DNA of 64,000 nt, taken from assembly GCF_017302985.1 (NCBI RefSeq), contig NZ_JAFIMU010000002.1:1030728-1094727 (forward strand). Reading direction: 5' to 3'. Shown here in pieces: positions 48,040 to 57,907 of this stretch. The notes under the pieces were generated by a model, which saw nothing but the letters and a program-made list of their open reading frames with translations, was not told the origin of the DNA and made no database searches. The translations under genes and the position numbers were made by a program. Position 1 is the stretch's first letter; every line of letters begins with the position of its first letter. The DNA comes from Corallococcus macrosporus. GTDB taxonomy: Bacteria; Myxococcota; Myxococcia; Myxococcales; Myxococcaceae.

Positions 48040-49317
48040 ATGAAGCCCCATCAGAAGATGCTCCTTGGCATTTCCGTCGGCGCGGTGGCCGGGCTCGTCT
48101 GCAACGCCGTGTTCGGGAGCGCGGGCTGGCTCACCTGGACCGTCGAGCACGTCACCAACCCCGTGGGGCAGATCTTCATCCGCCTGCTCCTGATGCTCGT
48201 CGTGCCGCTCCTGTTCTCCGCGCTCGTCGTCGGCGTGGCGGAGCTGGACCTGAAGCAGGTGGGACGGCTGGGCGCCCGCACGCTGGGCTACACCGTCGTC
48301 TTCTCCGTCATCTCCGTGCTCATCGGCCTGTTGCTCGTCAACACGCTGCGCCCCGGAGACGGCCTGAGCGACGAGGCCCGGGCCCTGGCCCGCACGGGCA
48401 CGACCATCAAGCCCGCGCCGCCCCCCGGGGACACGTCCGCGGGCGCGCTGTTCATGTCCATGGTGCCCACCAACCCGCTGAAGGCCGCGGCGGACGGGGA
48501 CATGATTGGCCTCATCGTCTTCTCGCTCATCTTCGGCCTGGGCCTGGCGCTCACGCCGGGCGAGCCCGCGCAGCGGCTCAAGGACGTCGTCCAGGGGCTC
48601 TACGACGTGATGATGAAGCTCATCGACGGCGTGCTCCAGCTGGCGCCCGTGGGCGTGGGCGCGCTGCTGTTCTCCATGACGGCGCGGCTGGGCTTCCACA
48701 TCCTGGGTCAGCTGGCGTCGTACGTGGGCGTGGTGCTGCTGGCGTTGAGCATCCACATGTTCGTCATGTACTCGCTGTCCGTGCGCTTTCTGGGCGGGCG
48801 CAACCCGGTGGAGTTCTTCCGCTCCTGCCGGCTGGCCATCGTCACCGCGTTCTCCACGTCCTCCTCCAGCGCCACGCTGCCCACCGCGCTCAAGGTCGCG
48901 GAGGAGAACCTCAAGCTGCCGCGCAACGTGTCGCGCTTCGTGCTCACCGCCGGCTCCGCGATGAACCAGAACGGCACCGCGCTCTTCGAGGGCGTCACCG
49001 TCCTCTTCCTCGCGCAGGTGTACGGCGTCCAGCTGGGCCTGGGGCAGCAGGCGACCATCATGTTCATCTGCGTGCTGGCGGGCATTGGCACCGCGGGCGT
49101 GCCGGCGGGCTCCATCCCTGTCATCGCGATGATCCTCGGCATGTTCAACATCCCCGTGGAGGGGCTGGGCCTCATCCTCGGCGTGGACCGCTTCCTGGAC
49201 ATGTGCCGCACCGTGCTCAACGTGACAGGAGACCTGGCCGCCGCGGTGTACGTGTCGCGCGGCGAACCCCCCGACCGTCCGGTCGGCGAGGAGGCGGCGG
49301 AGTCCCCCGCGGCCTGA
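48040..49317 (+). CDS. Dicarboxylate/amino acid:cation symporter (DAACS family)
   Basis: A 425-residue multi-pass transporter of the GltP/DctA group, which imports C4-dicarboxylates or glutamate/aspartate with Na+ or H+. The re-entrant loops are clear: STSSSSATLPTAL (serine-rich HP1), AMNQNGTALFEG (NMDGT-like) and GIGTAGVPAGSI (HP2). Substrate is not determined by sequence alone. It faces the divergent 2OG gene with a short gap. Confidence 0.92.
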   Translation: MKPHQKMLLGISVGAVAGLVCNAVFGSAGWLTWTVEHVTNPVGQIFIRLLLMLVVPLLFSALVVGVAELDLKQVGRLGARTLGYTVVFSVISVLIGLLLVNTLRPGDGLSDEARALARTGTTIKPAPPPGDTSAGALFMSMVPTNPLKAAADGDMIGLIVFSLIFGLGLALTPGEPAQRLKDVVQGLYDVMMKLIDGVLQLAPVGVGALLFSMTARLGFHILGQLASYVGVVLLALSIHMFVMYSLSVRFLGGRNPVEFFRSCRLAIVTAFSTSSSSATLPTALKVAEENLKLPRNVSRFVLTAGSAMNQNGTALFEGVTVLFLAQVYGVQLGLGQQATIMFICVLAGIGTAGVPAGSIPVIAMILGMFNIPVEGLGLILGVDRFLDMCRTVLNVTGDLAAAVYVSRGEPPDRPVGEEAAESPAA

Positions 49318-49393
49318 GCCATGGTGTCACCCCGGTTCCACCTTTGACCGAAGTCCCATCCGCTGTCTTCCGAAGCCAAGGAGCTTCCGCCGC

Positions 49394-49876
49394 ATGAAAA
49401 TCGCCAACGGTAAGGTCGTCGCGCTCGAGTACCGCCTCCACCTGGGAGACGGGCAGGTCATCGACCAGAGCGCCCCGGGCCAGCCGCTCGCCTATCTGCA
49501 CGGGCACGGGCAGATCGTCCCCGGCCTGGAGGGCGCGCTGGGCGGCCTGGGCGTGGGTGAGAGCAAGCAGGTGGTGGTGGCGCCGGATCAGGGCTACGGC
49601 AACCACAACCCGGAGGGCGTGCGGACCGTCCCCCGCTCCATGCTGCCGCCGGGCTTCGCGCCCCAGGTGGGCCAGACGCTGATGGCGCAGACGGAGGACG
49701 GCAACATCCCCCTGCGCATCCAGACGGTGAACCCGGACTCCGTCGTGGTGGACTTGAACCACCCGCTCGCCGGCAAGACGCTCCACTTCGATGTCACCGT
49801 GCGCGAAGTGCGTGACGCGACGCAGGAAGAGCTCACGCACGGCCACGTGCACGGGCCGGGCGGCGCGCACGAGTAA
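49394..49876 (+). CDS. slyD: FKBP-type peptidyl-prolyl isomerase, SlyD-like
   Basis: A 160-residue FKBP with an inserted IF domain. Visible are LEYRLHLGDGQVIDQS, the active-site strand LAYLHGHGQIVPGLEGALGG, GVGESKQVVVAPDQGYG and the FKBP end NHPLAGKTLHFDVTV. The short His-rich end (HGHVHGPGGAHE) suggests nickel or other metal binding as in SlyD. It catalyses proline isomerisation and can act as a chaperone. It lies between the DAACS symporter and the OPT transporter. Confidence 0.88.
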   Translation: MKIANGKVVALEYRLHLGDGQVIDQSAPGQPLAYLHGHGQIVPGLEGALGGLGVGESKQVVVAPDQGYGNHNPEGVRTVPRSMLPPGFAPQVGQTLMAQTEDGNIPLRIQTVNPDSVVVDLNHPLAGKTLHFDVTVREVRDATQEELTHGHVHGPGGAHE

Positions 49877-49938
49877 CGCCCCGGGACGGCACGGAGCGTT
49901 TCGTTCCTCCGGGGGGCGTGAACTATCTTGCGCCCCCC

Positions 49939-51834
49939 ATGGCTCCTCCCGTCCCGAACCCCAGCCAGCTCCGCGTCCCCCCGCCCGACCCCGGCGCCGT
50001 CCCTGACCGGCCCGGCGCCTCCGCGGCCATGGATCCGGAGCTGTACTGGCGGGAGCACGTCTACCAGGGCGGCGCGCGGCAGCTCACCGTGCGCGCCGTC
50101 ATCGCCGGGATGCTCATTGGCGCGGTGATGTGCCTGTCCAACCTCTACGTCATCCTCAAGACGGGCTGGAGCCTGGGCGTCACCATCACCGCGTGCATCC
50201 TGGCGTTCGCGGTGTTCGGCACGCTGCGCTCGCTGAAGGTGCTGCGCCGCGAGTTCACCGACCTGGAGAACAACGCCATGGGCTCCGTGGCGTCCGCCGC
50301 GGGCTACATGACGGGCGGCGGCAACATGGCCGCGGTGCCCGCGCTGCTGATGCTCACCGGCACGCTGCCGTCGTCCGGCTGGCTGATGGTGTGGTTCGCC
50401 GTCATCTCCGCGCTGGGCGTCTTCGCCGCCATCCCCATCAAGCGCCAGCTCATCAACATCGAAGCGCTGCCGTTCCCCACGGGCACCGCCACCGCGGAGA
50501 CCATCCGCGCGCTGCACGGCCACGGCGACGTGGCCCGCCGCAAGTCGTACCTGCTGCGCCTGGCGGCGGAGGTGGGCGTGCTGCTGGTGTTGTTGCGCGA
50601 AGGCCGCTCTCCGTGGCTGAGGAACCTGCCGGAGAAGGTCAGCCTGCCGTTCAGCATCCTGGGCCGTGAGGCGGGCAAGTGGTCCCTGTCCTTCGACTTC
50701 AGCTTGCTGCTCATTGGCGCGGGCGCGCTGGTGAACTTCCGCACCGGCTGGTCCATGCTCCTGGGCGCCATCCTCAACTACGGCTTCCTCGCGCCCGCCA
50801 TGGTCTCCAGGGGTGTCATCCCGGAGGTGACGTACAAGGCCATCAACAGCTGGTCGCTGTGGACGGGCTCCGCGGTGCTGGTGTCGTCCGGCCTGTTGTC
50901 CTTCGCGTTCCAGTGGAAGAGCGTGGTGCGCTCCTTCTCCGCGCTCGGCGGGCTGGTGGGGATGAAGCCCAAGGAGGGAGCGAAGGAGGATCCGCTGGCG
51001 GACATCGAGTGCCCGCCGGCGTGGTTCCCCCTGGGCTTCGCGCTGCTGGGCCCGGTGGCCGTCTTCCTCATGGCCTACCTGTTCCAGATTCCCTGGTGGG
51101 CCGGCGTGCTCGCGCTCCCCCTGGCGGTGGTGATGGGCGTCATCGCGTCGCGCGTGACGGGCGAGACGGACACCACGCCCACCAAGGCGCTGGGGCCCGT
51201 CACCCAGCTCATCTTCGGCGGCCTGGCCCCGGGCAACATCCCCGCGAACGTGATGAGCGCCAACGCCACGGGCGGCGTGGGGCTGCACTCGGCGGACCTG
51301 CTCACGGACCTCAAGTCCGGGTGGCTTCTGGGCGCATCGCCGCGTCAGCAGTTCTTCGCGCAGCTGTTCGGCGTGGCCGCGGGCGCCATCGTGGTGGTGC
51401 CCATCTTCAAGCTGCTGGTGCCCACCGCGGACGTGCTGGGCACGGAGCAGTTCCCCGCGCCTGCCTCCATGGTGTGGGCCGGCGTGTCGAAGATGCTCGC
51501 GTCGGGTGTGGCCGCGCTGCACCCCACCGCGCGCATGGGCGCCCTGTGCGGCGCGCTGTTGGGCATCGCGCTGGTGCTGCTGGAGCGCTGGGCCCATCCG
51601 AAGGTGAAGGCCTTCATTCCCACCGCGTCCGGCCTGGGGCTGGCCATCGTCATCCCCGGCTCCAGCTCCATCAGCCTCTTCGTGGGCGCGGCGCTGGCGG
51701 CGCTCATCCGGCGCGTGAAGCCGAAGCTCGCGGAGGACTCCGTGCTGCCCGTCTCCTCCGGCTTCATCGCGGGCGAAAGCCTCACGGGCATCGCCATCGC
51801 GATGTCGAAGGCCTTCGACCTCATGCCGAAGTAG
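49939..51834 (+). CDS. OPT family oligopeptide transporter
   Basis: A 631-residue membrane protein with about 14-16 hydrophobic helices, the usual OPT size. Typical features are YWREHVYQGG before the first helix, AVMCLSNLYVILKTGWSLG, AAIPIKRQLINIEALPFP (a family signature region), GGGNMAAVPALLM and TGGVGLHSADLLTDLKSGW. It imports oligopeptides or metal chelates. The ATG at 49939 was used; a GTG at 49918 would add seven residues. The N-terminal 30 residues are Pro-rich and probably cytoplasmic. Confidence 0.9.
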   Translation: MAPPVPNPSQLRVPPPDPGAVPDRPGASAAMDPELYWREHVYQGGARQLTVRAVIAGMLIGAVMCLSNLYVILKTGWSLGVTITACILAFAVFGTLRSLKVLRREFTDLENNAMGSVASAAGYMTGGGNMAAVPALLMLTGTLPSSGWLMVWFAVISALGVFAAIPIKRQLINIEALPFPTGTATAETIRALHGHGDVARRKSYLLRLAAEVGVLLVLLREGRSPWLRNLPEKVSLPFSILGREAGKWSLSFDFSLLLIGAGALVNFRTGWSMLLGAILNYGFLAPAMVSRGVIPEVTYKAINSWSLWTGSAVLVSSGLLSFAFQWKSVVRSFSALGGLVGMKPKEGAKEDPLADIECPPAWFPLGFALLGPVAVFLMAYLFQIPWWAGVLALPLAVVMGVIASRVTGETDTTPTKALGPVTQLIFGGLAPGNIPANVMSANATGGVGLHSADLLTDLKSGWLLGASPRQQFFAQLFGVAAGAIVVVPIFKLLVPTADVLGTEQFPAPASMVWAGVSKMLASGVAALHPTARMGALCGALLGIALVLLERWAHPKVKAFIPTASGLGLAIVIPGSSSISLFVGAALAALIRRVKPKLAEDSVLPVSSGFIAGESLTGIAIAMSKAFDLMPK

Positions 51835-51844
51835 CGACGGGCCT

Positions 51845-52759
51845 TCAGTCCACCTTGCTGGTGGCGAAGGACAGGCCCGCGACGAAGCGGAAGGTGGGCG
51901 TGTCCAACCCCGCGCCCACGCCTGGACCGCCCATCACATACAGGTCCAGGCTGGACAGGGCGTGGCGGCGGATGGCGATGAGCAGCTCCGCCCCCACGCG
52001 CCCGCCGTCCAGCGGGATGCCCGAAATCACGCTCACCTCGCCGCGCGTCATCTCGCCGTGCAGCGACGTCACCGTGGCGCCCAATCGCAGCTCATTGCCC
52101 ACGACGTCCCGCGGGTCGTAGGACACCGGGCCCAGATCCTGGCGCTTGCGCAGGAACACGCCGGCCTCGCCGCCCAGCTGGAAGCCCTCGCCCACGTAGC
52201 CCAATTGCAGACGCGGCTGCCACGCGTAGTCCTCGTGCGCCAGGGCCTCGCGGCTGCCCACGGGCAGGCCCGCCGTCAGCGCCACCGCCACGTTGAGGGG
52301 CGCCCCCTTCGACTGGCGCAGCAGCGCCGCTCGCGCGGTCAGCCACGGCGTGGCGAGCCCTCCGGACTTCGGCCCGAAGTACTCCAGCGTGGGCTTGCCG
52401 CCCTGCGTGAGGACGAAGGGCAGCTCCGCCCCCACGTCCAGCCAGGACAGCACGCCAAAGCCCACCGTCAGGTGGGCGGTCATCTTGTTCTCCACCAGCC
52501 CCGTGCCCTCACCGGGCTCCCAGCGTGTCTGGAAATGCAGGGGGAGCTGCTCGTAGTGGTAGTTCAATCCCACCCGCAGTTGCCCCGGCTCCAGCGTCCG
52601 GCCCGTCCCCACCACCAGCGACCCCAGGGCGCCCGGGTCCAGGCGCAGCCGTTGCAGGTCAAACATGGGCAGCGGGTTCTTGGGGCCACCTTCCTGGGCG
52701 AGGGCAGGGAAGGGGAGGGACAACAGGGCAGCGGCGATGACCGAGGCCGGACGAAACAC
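51845..52759 (-). CDS. Putative outer-membrane beta-barrel protein
   Basis: A 304-residue protein with a signal peptide (VIAAALLSLPFPALAQE). The body is dominated by alternating beta-strands and glycines (QLRVGLNYHYEQL, LTVGFGVLSWLDVGAELPFV, LLIAIRRHALSSLDLYVMGG) and ends in a strand, FVAGLSFATSKVD. This looks like a barrel of about 12 strands. Function is unknown; it resembles transporter-like outer-membrane proteins of myxobacteria. GTG at 52759 has GGGAG upstream. Confidence 0.75.
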   Translation of the reverse strand: MFRPASVIAAALLSLPFPALAQEGGPKNPLPMFDLQRLRLDPGALGSLVVGTGRTLEPGQLRVGLNYHYEQLPLHFQTRWEPGEGTGLVENKMTAHLTVGFGVLSWLDVGAELPFVLTQGGKPTLEYFGPKSGGLATPWLTARAALLRQSKGAPLNVAVALTAGLPVGSREALAHEDYAWQPRLQLGYVGEGFQLGGEAGVFLRKRQDLGPVSYDPRDVVGNELRLGATVTSLHGEMTRGEVSVISGIPLDGGRVGAELLIAIRRHALSSLDLYVMGGPGVGAGLDTPTFRFVAGLSFATSKVD

Positions 52760-52868
52760 GTGACGACTCCCGAGGCGGAGGGACGCGGACTCTAGCCAGA
52801 GTCCCCCGATCCGAAAATCATGCACGGGTGCGGCGCGAAGGTGTTTGCCCCGCGCAAATACTGCCCTG

Positions 52869-54800
52869 TCAGGCCGTTCCGGCCGCCAGGTCCTGCAATT
52901 CCTGCCATCGCGTATAGAGCCGATCCACCTCGGCGGTGGTGGCCTCCAGCGCCTGGTTGACCTCCGCGGATTTGGAGCCGCTGCTGTAGACGGCGGGGTC
53001 GGCCAGCTGGGCCTCCAGCTCCGCCTTGCGCTTCTCCGCGGCCTCGATGGTGGCCTCCATGCCGTCCAGCTCGCGCTGGTCCTTGTAGGAGAGCTTCCCG
53101 GGCTTCTTCTGCGCGGGCTTCGCGGCGGCGGCCTCCTCGCGGGGCGGCGGCTCGTCCTTCTTCTGCGCGGCGGCCTTGAGCGCGGCGGCCTGCGACTGCT
53201 CGCGCAGCCGCTTGTACATGTCGTAGTTGCCCTCGTAGCGGGTGACCTTGCCCTCGCCGTCGAAGGAGAGGATGGCGGTGGCCACCTTGTCGAGGAAGTA
53301 CCGGTCGTGCGTCACCAGCAGCGTGCTGCCCGCGAAGTCCAGCAGCAGGCGCTCCAGGATGTTGAGCGTGACGATGTCCAGGTCGTTGGTGGGCTCGTCC
53401 AGCACCAGCACGTTGGCCCCTTCCAAAAACAGCCGCGCCAGCAGCAGCCGGTTGCGCTCGCCGCCGGACAGCGCGCCCACCTTCATGCGCTGCATGGGCA
53501 CCGGGAAGAGCAGGTCCTCCAGGTAGTCGCGCAGGGCCACCTTGCGGTCCGCCAGCTCCACGTGGTCCTCGCCGTTGGAGGCCGCGTCGTACACCGTCTG
53601 CTCGGGGTCCAGCTGCGCGCGCTGCTGGTCGTAGTAGGCGACCTTGGTGTTCTTCCCGATGACGAGCTTGCCGCTGTCCGCCGGGATTTCGCCCAGCAGC
53701 ACGCGCAGGAAGGTCGTCTTGCCCACGCCGTTGGGGCCCAGGAAGCCCACGCGCTCGCCGCGCTGGAGGCGGAAGTCCACACCGTCCAGCACCTTGCGCT
53801 CGCCGAAGGCCTTCCGCAGCCCTTCCGCCTCGATGACGGTGTGGCCCAGCCGGGGCGCCGCCACGACCTTCAGGTCCGCCACCTTGGGACGCTGGAAGCC
53901 CTTCTCCGCCAGCAGCTTCTGCGCCCGTTCGATGCGCGCCTTGCTCTTGGTGCGCCGCGCCTCCGGGCCCTTGCGCAGCCACGCCACCTCCTGCGCAATC
54001 CAGCGGCCGCGCTTGTGCTCCGCGACCTCCGCGTTCTCCTGCGCGACGAGCTTCTGCTCCACGTAGGCCGCGTAGTTGCCGGGATAGGAGATGAGCCCGC
54101 CGCCGGGCTGGATCTCGACGATGCGGTCCACCAGGTCATCCAGGAAGTAGCGGTCGTGCGTCACCAGCAGCAGCGCCCCGGGCAGCTTGTCCAGCTCGTC
54201 CTCCAGCCAGTCCACGGTGTCCGCGTCCAGGTGGTTGGTGGGCTCGTCCAAGAGCAGCAGGTCCGGCCGCGTGAGCAGGGCGCGGGCAATGGCCACGCGC
54301 TTCTTCAATCCTCCGGACAGCTGCGCCACCGGCCGGTCCCAGTCCTTCACGCCCAGCCGGTCCAGCAGCGTCTTCGCGTGGTGCTCCGTGTCCCAGCCGC
54401 CTGCCTGCTCAATGCGGTCGCTCAGCGCGGACAGCTGCTCCAGCATCTTGGGGGTGGCGTTCGCGGGGTCCGCCTCCATCCGCCGGGACAGCTCCGCGTG
54501 CGCCGCCAGCGCCTCCTTGAGCGGCGCCTGGGACACGGCCAGCTCGCTCGCCACGGTGGCGCCCTCGGGGAACTCCGGCTCCTGGGGCAGGTAGGTGACG
54601 CGAGCGCCCCGGCGCAGCTGCAGCTCGCCCAGGTCCGGCTTCGCCGCGCCGGCCAATATCTTCATCAGCGACGACTTGCCGGAGCCGTTGACGCCGACCA
54701 GGCCCACGCGCTCGCCCTCCTCGATGGTGAAGGTGAGGCCCTCGAAGACGGTGCGGCTGCCGAAGGCGAGCTGGACGTTGGCGGCGCGAAGCAGCGTCAC
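52869..54800 (-). CDS. uup: ABC-F family ATPase, Uup type
   Basis: A 643-residue protein with two ABC domains and no membrane segment. Domain 1 has Walker A GVNGSGKSS and signature LSGGLKKR with DEPTNHLD; domain 2 has GPNGVGKTT and LSGGERNR with DEPTNDLD. A long interdomain linker holds the ABC-F charged region (WIAQEVAWLRKGPEARRTK). A C-terminal coiled coil (ELDGMEATIEAAEKRKAELE) is typical of Uup. ABC-F proteins act on ribosomes; Uup also affects DNA transposon precision. The GTG at 54800 has AAGG upstream; fusA lies just upstream. Confidence 0.9.
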   Translation of the reverse strand: MTLLRAANVQLAFGSRTVFEGLTFTIEEGERVGLVGVNGSGKSSLMKILAGAAKPDLGELQLRRGARVTYLPQEPEFPEGATVASELAVSQAPLKEALAAHAELSRRMEADPANATPKMLEQLSALSDRIEQAGGWDTEHHAKTLLDRLGVKDWDRPVAQLSGGLKKRVAIARALLTRPDLLLLDEPTNHLDADTVDWLEDELDKLPGALLLVTHDRYFLDDLVDRIVEIQPGGGLISYPGNYAAYVEQKLVAQENAEVAEHKRGRWIAQEVAWLRKGPEARRTKSKARIERAQKLLAEKGFQRPKVADLKVVAAPRLGHTVIEAEGLRKAFGERKVLDGVDFRLQRGERVGFLGPNGVGKTTFLRVLLGEIPADSGKLVIGKNTKVAYYDQQRAQLDPEQTVYDAASNGEDHVELADRKVALRDYLEDLLFPVPMQRMKVGALSGGERNRLLLARLFLEGANVLVLDEPTNDLDIVTLNILERLLLDFAGSTLLVTHDRYFLDKVATAILSFDGEGKVTRYEGNYDMYKRLREQSQAAALKAAAQKKDEPPPREEAAAAKPAQKKPGKLSYKDQRELDGMEATIEAAEKRKAELEAQLADPAVYSSGSKSAEVNQALEATTAEVDRLYTRWQELQDLAAGTA

Positions 54801-54831
54801 GGAAAGGAACCTTTCGAAAGGGGGGACTTCA

Positions 54832-54871
54832 GAAAACGAAAAGGCGCCCCCCACCTGAAGCGGGGAGCGCC
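54832..54871 (-). terminator. Terminator of fusA
   Basis: On the minus strand, GGCGC-T-CCCC pairs with GGGG-G-GCGCC (one mismatch) and is followed by TTTTCGTTTT. It lies just beyond the fusA stop at 54905 and before the uup start. Confidence 0.75.
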
Positions 54872-54904
54872 CTTCCTACAGCCAGTGCGGCGTCGGCACC
54901 CGGA

Positions 54905-57022
54905 CTACTTGCGGGCAGCCTGCTCCGCGGCCTGCTTCTCCTTGTACTGCGCCATCAGGGCCTCCGCCTCGTTGCGCGGGACCGGCATGTACTTGGCGAA
55001 CTCCATCGTGAACTCGCCCTTGCCCTGGGTCGCGGAGCGCAGGTCGGTGGAGTAGCCGAACATCGTGTTCAGCGGCACTTCGGCCACGGCCGTGACGTAG
55101 CCTTCCGCGGTGCCCGTCTCCAGGATGGTGCCGCGGCGCTGGTTCAGCTGGCCGACGACGGAACCCTGGAAGTCTTCCGGAGCCGTGACTTCGACCTTCA
55201 TGATCGGCTCGAGGATGACCGGCTTGGCGGCGGCGTAGCCCTCGCGGAAGCCCATGATGGCGGCCGTCTTGAACGCCATTTCGGACGAGTCGACCGCGTG
55301 GAACGCGCCGTCATTGATGACCACGCGCAGGCCCACCACGGGGAAGCCGATGAGGCTGCCCTTCTTCACGGCCTCCTGGAAGCCCTTGTCGCACGCGGGG
55401 ATGAACTCGCGCGGGATGGAGCCACCGACGATGTCGTCCACGAACTCGTACTGCTGCACGGCGTCCGAGGGCAGGGGCTCCACGTAGCCGCACACGCGCG
55501 CGAACTGACCCGAACCACCGGTCTGCTTCTTGTGCGTGTACGCGAACTCGCCCTTCTGGGAGATGGTCTCGCGGTACGCCACCTGGGGCTTACCGGCGAC
55601 CACCTCGCAGTTGTACTCGCGCTTCATGCGCTCGATGTAGATCTCCAGGTGGAGCTCGCCCATGCCGCTGATGATGGTCTGCGCGGACTCTTCGTCACGG
55701 CGCACGCGGAAGGTGGGGTCTTCCTTGTGGAAGCGGTTGAGCGCCTTGGAGAAGTTCGCCAGCGTGTCGCGGTTCTTCGGCGTGACCGCCAGCGAGATGA
55801 CCGCGTCCGGCACGAACATGGACGTCATCGTGTACTGCACGGTGCCGTCGGTGAACGTGTCGCCGGAGGCGCACTCGATGCCGAACAGCGCGACGATGTC
55901 GCCGGCCGTGGCCTCGTTCACGTCGTGCATTTCCGACGCGTGCATGCGGACGATGCGCGGAACCTTGACCTTCTTCTGGTTCACCTGGTTGATGATGAAG
56001 TCGCCCTTGCTCACCTTGCCCTGGTAGATGCGCATGTAGGTGAGCTGGCCGTAGCGACCGTCTTCCAGCTTGAACGCCAGGCCGACGAAGGGCTTGGCCG
56101 GGTCCGACTCCAGGATGACCTTGGCCTCGTTGTTCTTCTGGTCGAGGGCCTCGTTGGTCGCTTCCTTGGGGTTGGGCAGGTAGCTGCACACCGCGTTCAG
56201 GAGCAGCTGCACGCCCTTGTTCTTGTACGCGGAGCCGCACATCACCGGCGTCATCTTCAGCGCGATGGTGGCGCGGCGCACGGCGGCGCGGAGCTGCGCC
56301 TCGGTGATGGAGGCCGGGTCCATGAGGAAGGCCTCGCCCAGCTCGTCGTCGACGTTGGCGATGCCCTCGATCATCTCGTCGCGGCGCAGCTTGGCCTCGT
56401 CCAGCATGTCCGCGGGGATGGCCTCCTCACGGATGTGCTCGCCGTTCTCGCCGTCGAAGTAGAACGCCTTCATCGACAGCAGGTCGATGAGGCCCTGGAA
56501 GCGGTCCTCCGCGCCGATGGGGTACTGGAGCTTCACCGCGTGGTGGCCCAGCTTCTCCTTCAGCTGCGCGGCAACGCGGTCGTAGTTCGCGCCCGAGCGG
56601 TCCATCTTGTTGATGAACGCGATGCGCGGAACCTTGTAGCGCTTCATCTGGCGGTCCACCGTGATGGACTGCGACTGCACGCCCGACACGGAGCAGAGCA
56701 CCAGGATGGCACCGTCGAGGACGCGGAGCGCGCGCTCCACCTCGATGGTGAAGTCCACGTGTCCCGGCGTGTCGATGAGGTTGATGTTGAAGTCGCCCCA
56801 CATCGCGTACGTGGCGGCGGACTGGATGGTGATGCCCTTCTCACGCTCCAGGTCCATCGAGTCCATGACCGCGCCCACGCCGTCCTTGCCGCGGACCTCG
56901 TGGATCTCGTGGATCTTGCCCGTGTAGAACAGGATGCGCTCGGACAGCGTCGTCTTGCCCGAGTCGATGTGGGCGGAGATACCGATGTTACGAATCTTCT
57001 CGATGGGTACGTTGGAGGCCAC
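54905..57022 (-). CDS. fusA: Elongation factor G, mitochondrial/spdEFG1 type
   Basis: A 705-residue GTPase that drives ribosomal translocation. The G1 loop is [10 protein letters not shown], and the effector region [12 protein letters not shown] and [20 protein letters not shown] with INKMDR are clear. Ser rather than Ala at the G1 position, and the [16 protein letters not shown] stretch, match mitochondrial EF-G1 and the spdEFG group of some bacteria rather than the classical str-operon EF-G. The gene is not next to rpsL/rpsG/tuf, so the genome may hold a second EF-G. The GTG at 57022 has AAGGA upstream. Confidence 0.93.
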   Translation of the reverse strand: MASNVPIEKIRNIGISAHIDSGKTTLSERILFYTGKIHEIHEVRGKDGVGAVMDSMDLEREKGITIQSAATYAMWGDFNINLIDTPGHVDFTIEVERALRVLDGAILVLCSVSGVQSQSITVDRQMKRYKVPRIAFINKMDRSGANYDRVAAQLKEKLGHHAVKLQYPIGAEDRFQGLIDLLSMKAFYFDGENGEHIREEAIPADMLDEAKLRRDEMIEGIANVDDELGEAFLMDPASITEAQLRAAVRRATIALKMTPVMCGSAYKNKGVQLLLNAVCSYLPNPKEATNEALDQKNNEAKVILESDPAKPFVGLAFKLEDGRYGQLTYMRIYQGKVSKGDFIINQVNQKKVKVPRIVRMHASEMHDVNEATAGDIVALFGIECASGDTFTDGTVQYTMTSMFVPDAVISLAVTPKNRDTLANFSKALNRFHKEDPTFRVRRDEESAQTIISGMGELHLEIYIERMKREYNCEVVAGKPQVAYRETISQKGEFAYTHKKQTGGSGQFARVCGYVEPLPSDAVQQYEFVDDIVGGSIPREFIPACDKGFQEAVKKGSLIGFPVVGLRVVINDGAFHAVDSSEMAFKTAAIMGFREGYAAAKPVILEPIMKVEVTAPEDFQGSVVGQLNQRRGTILETGTAEGYVTAVAEVPLNTMFGYSTDLRSATQGKGEFTMEFAKYMPVPRNEAEALMAQYKEKQAAEQAARK

Positions 57023-57180
57023 GATCCGGTCCTTCTTCGTTTGAAAAAATTGCCTGAGGGAACAGAGCAGGCGGGGCCCTTACTTCCCACAGGACCCAGT
57101 TACCAGACAAATCCGCATGACGTAGGGCGTACATCCGCCTACGTTCCGCCGTTCCCGGTTCCGACTGAGGTCTCATAACA

Positions 57181-57543
57181 ATGAGCGCGAGCGAAAACTT
57201 CTCCCTGGCCCGAGCCTGGCTCAAGGCCTTCAACGCCCACGACGTCACCGCCCTGGTTTCGCTCTACGCGGAGGATGCAACACACACCTCGCCCAAGATT
57301 CGCGTCCTGCACCCGGAGACGGGCGGGCGCCTGGTGGGCCGGCCGGCCCTGGAGCGGTGGTGGAGGGACGCCATCGCCCGGCTGCCGGGCCTGCGCTACG
57401 AGGAGACGGCGCTCACGGCGGACGGGGACCGGGTGTTCATGGAGTACCTGCGCCATGCGCCCAACGAGGCCCCCCTGCCGGTGGCGGAGGTGCTGGAGGT
57501 GAAGGGCGGGCGCATCGTCGCGTCGCGCGTCTACCACGGCTAA
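57181..57543 (+). CDS. SnoaL-like / NTF2-fold protein
   Basis: A 120-residue NTF2-like domain: LARAWLKAFNAHDVTALVSLYAEDATHTSP is the family's cone-shaped fold start (with the D-A-x-x-L-x-x-L-Y-x-x-D motif), and the C-terminus is VAEVLEVKGGRIVASRVYHG. Such proteins act as polyketide cyclases, isomerases or small-ligand binders; the substrate is unknown. It diverges from fusA and overlaps none of its neighbours. Confidence 0.82.
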   Translation: MSASENFSLARAWLKAFNAHDVTALVSLYAEDATHTSPKIRVLHPETGGRLVGRPALERWWRDAIARLPGLRYEETALTADGDRVFMEYLRHAPNEAPLPVAEVLEVKGGRIVASRVYHG

Positions 57544-57552
57544 GGTGCCCCC

Positions 57553-57897
57553 ATGGCGAACCCTCCCAACAGCTTCGACCGGGACTTCGGATACCTGCTG
57601 CCCTTCATGGACAAGGTGGCGGCGGCCGCCTCGGACCTGCCGGATGCGTCCGCCCGCGAGGAGCTGGTGCGGCTGATGGCGGAGGAGAAGGTCCGCTGGG
57701 AGCGCATCCGCTCGCTGCTCCAGGGCGCTCCGGGGCGGGGGGGGGCCTCCACGGGGGCCGCGCCCAGGCCGGCCGCCTCCAAGGCCGCGCCGCCCGCCGC
57801 GGCGCCTCCGCTGGCCCGGGTGTCCGGGGACGGGGTGAACCGGGTGGCCCGGCTGGAGTCGGGCCTCACCGTGGGCAGCCTCAAGGACTCGCGTTGA
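57553..57897 (+). CDS. Small conserved protein, 114 aa, unknown
   Basis: The N-terminal half is helical and charged (DFGYLLPFMDKVAAAASDLP, EELVRLMAEEKVRWERIRSLL). A Pro/Ala linker follows, then a short C-terminal segment (RVARLESGLTVGSLKDSR). It has no signal peptide or known motif. It starts 9 bases after the NTF2-like gene and is probably co-transcribed with it. Confidence 0.6.
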   Translation: MANPPNSFDRDFGYLLPFMDKVAAAASDLPDASAREELVRLMAEEKVRWERIRSLLQGAPGRGGASTGAAPRPAASKAAPPAAAPPLARVSGDGVNRVARLESGLTVGSLKDSR

Positions 57898-57907
57898 GCC
57901 CGGTGGA

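Noticed and set aside
51962..52795. Plus-strand frame across the outer-membrane protein gene
   Set aside because: Antisense shadow, His/Arg/Ala-rich, no recognised domain.
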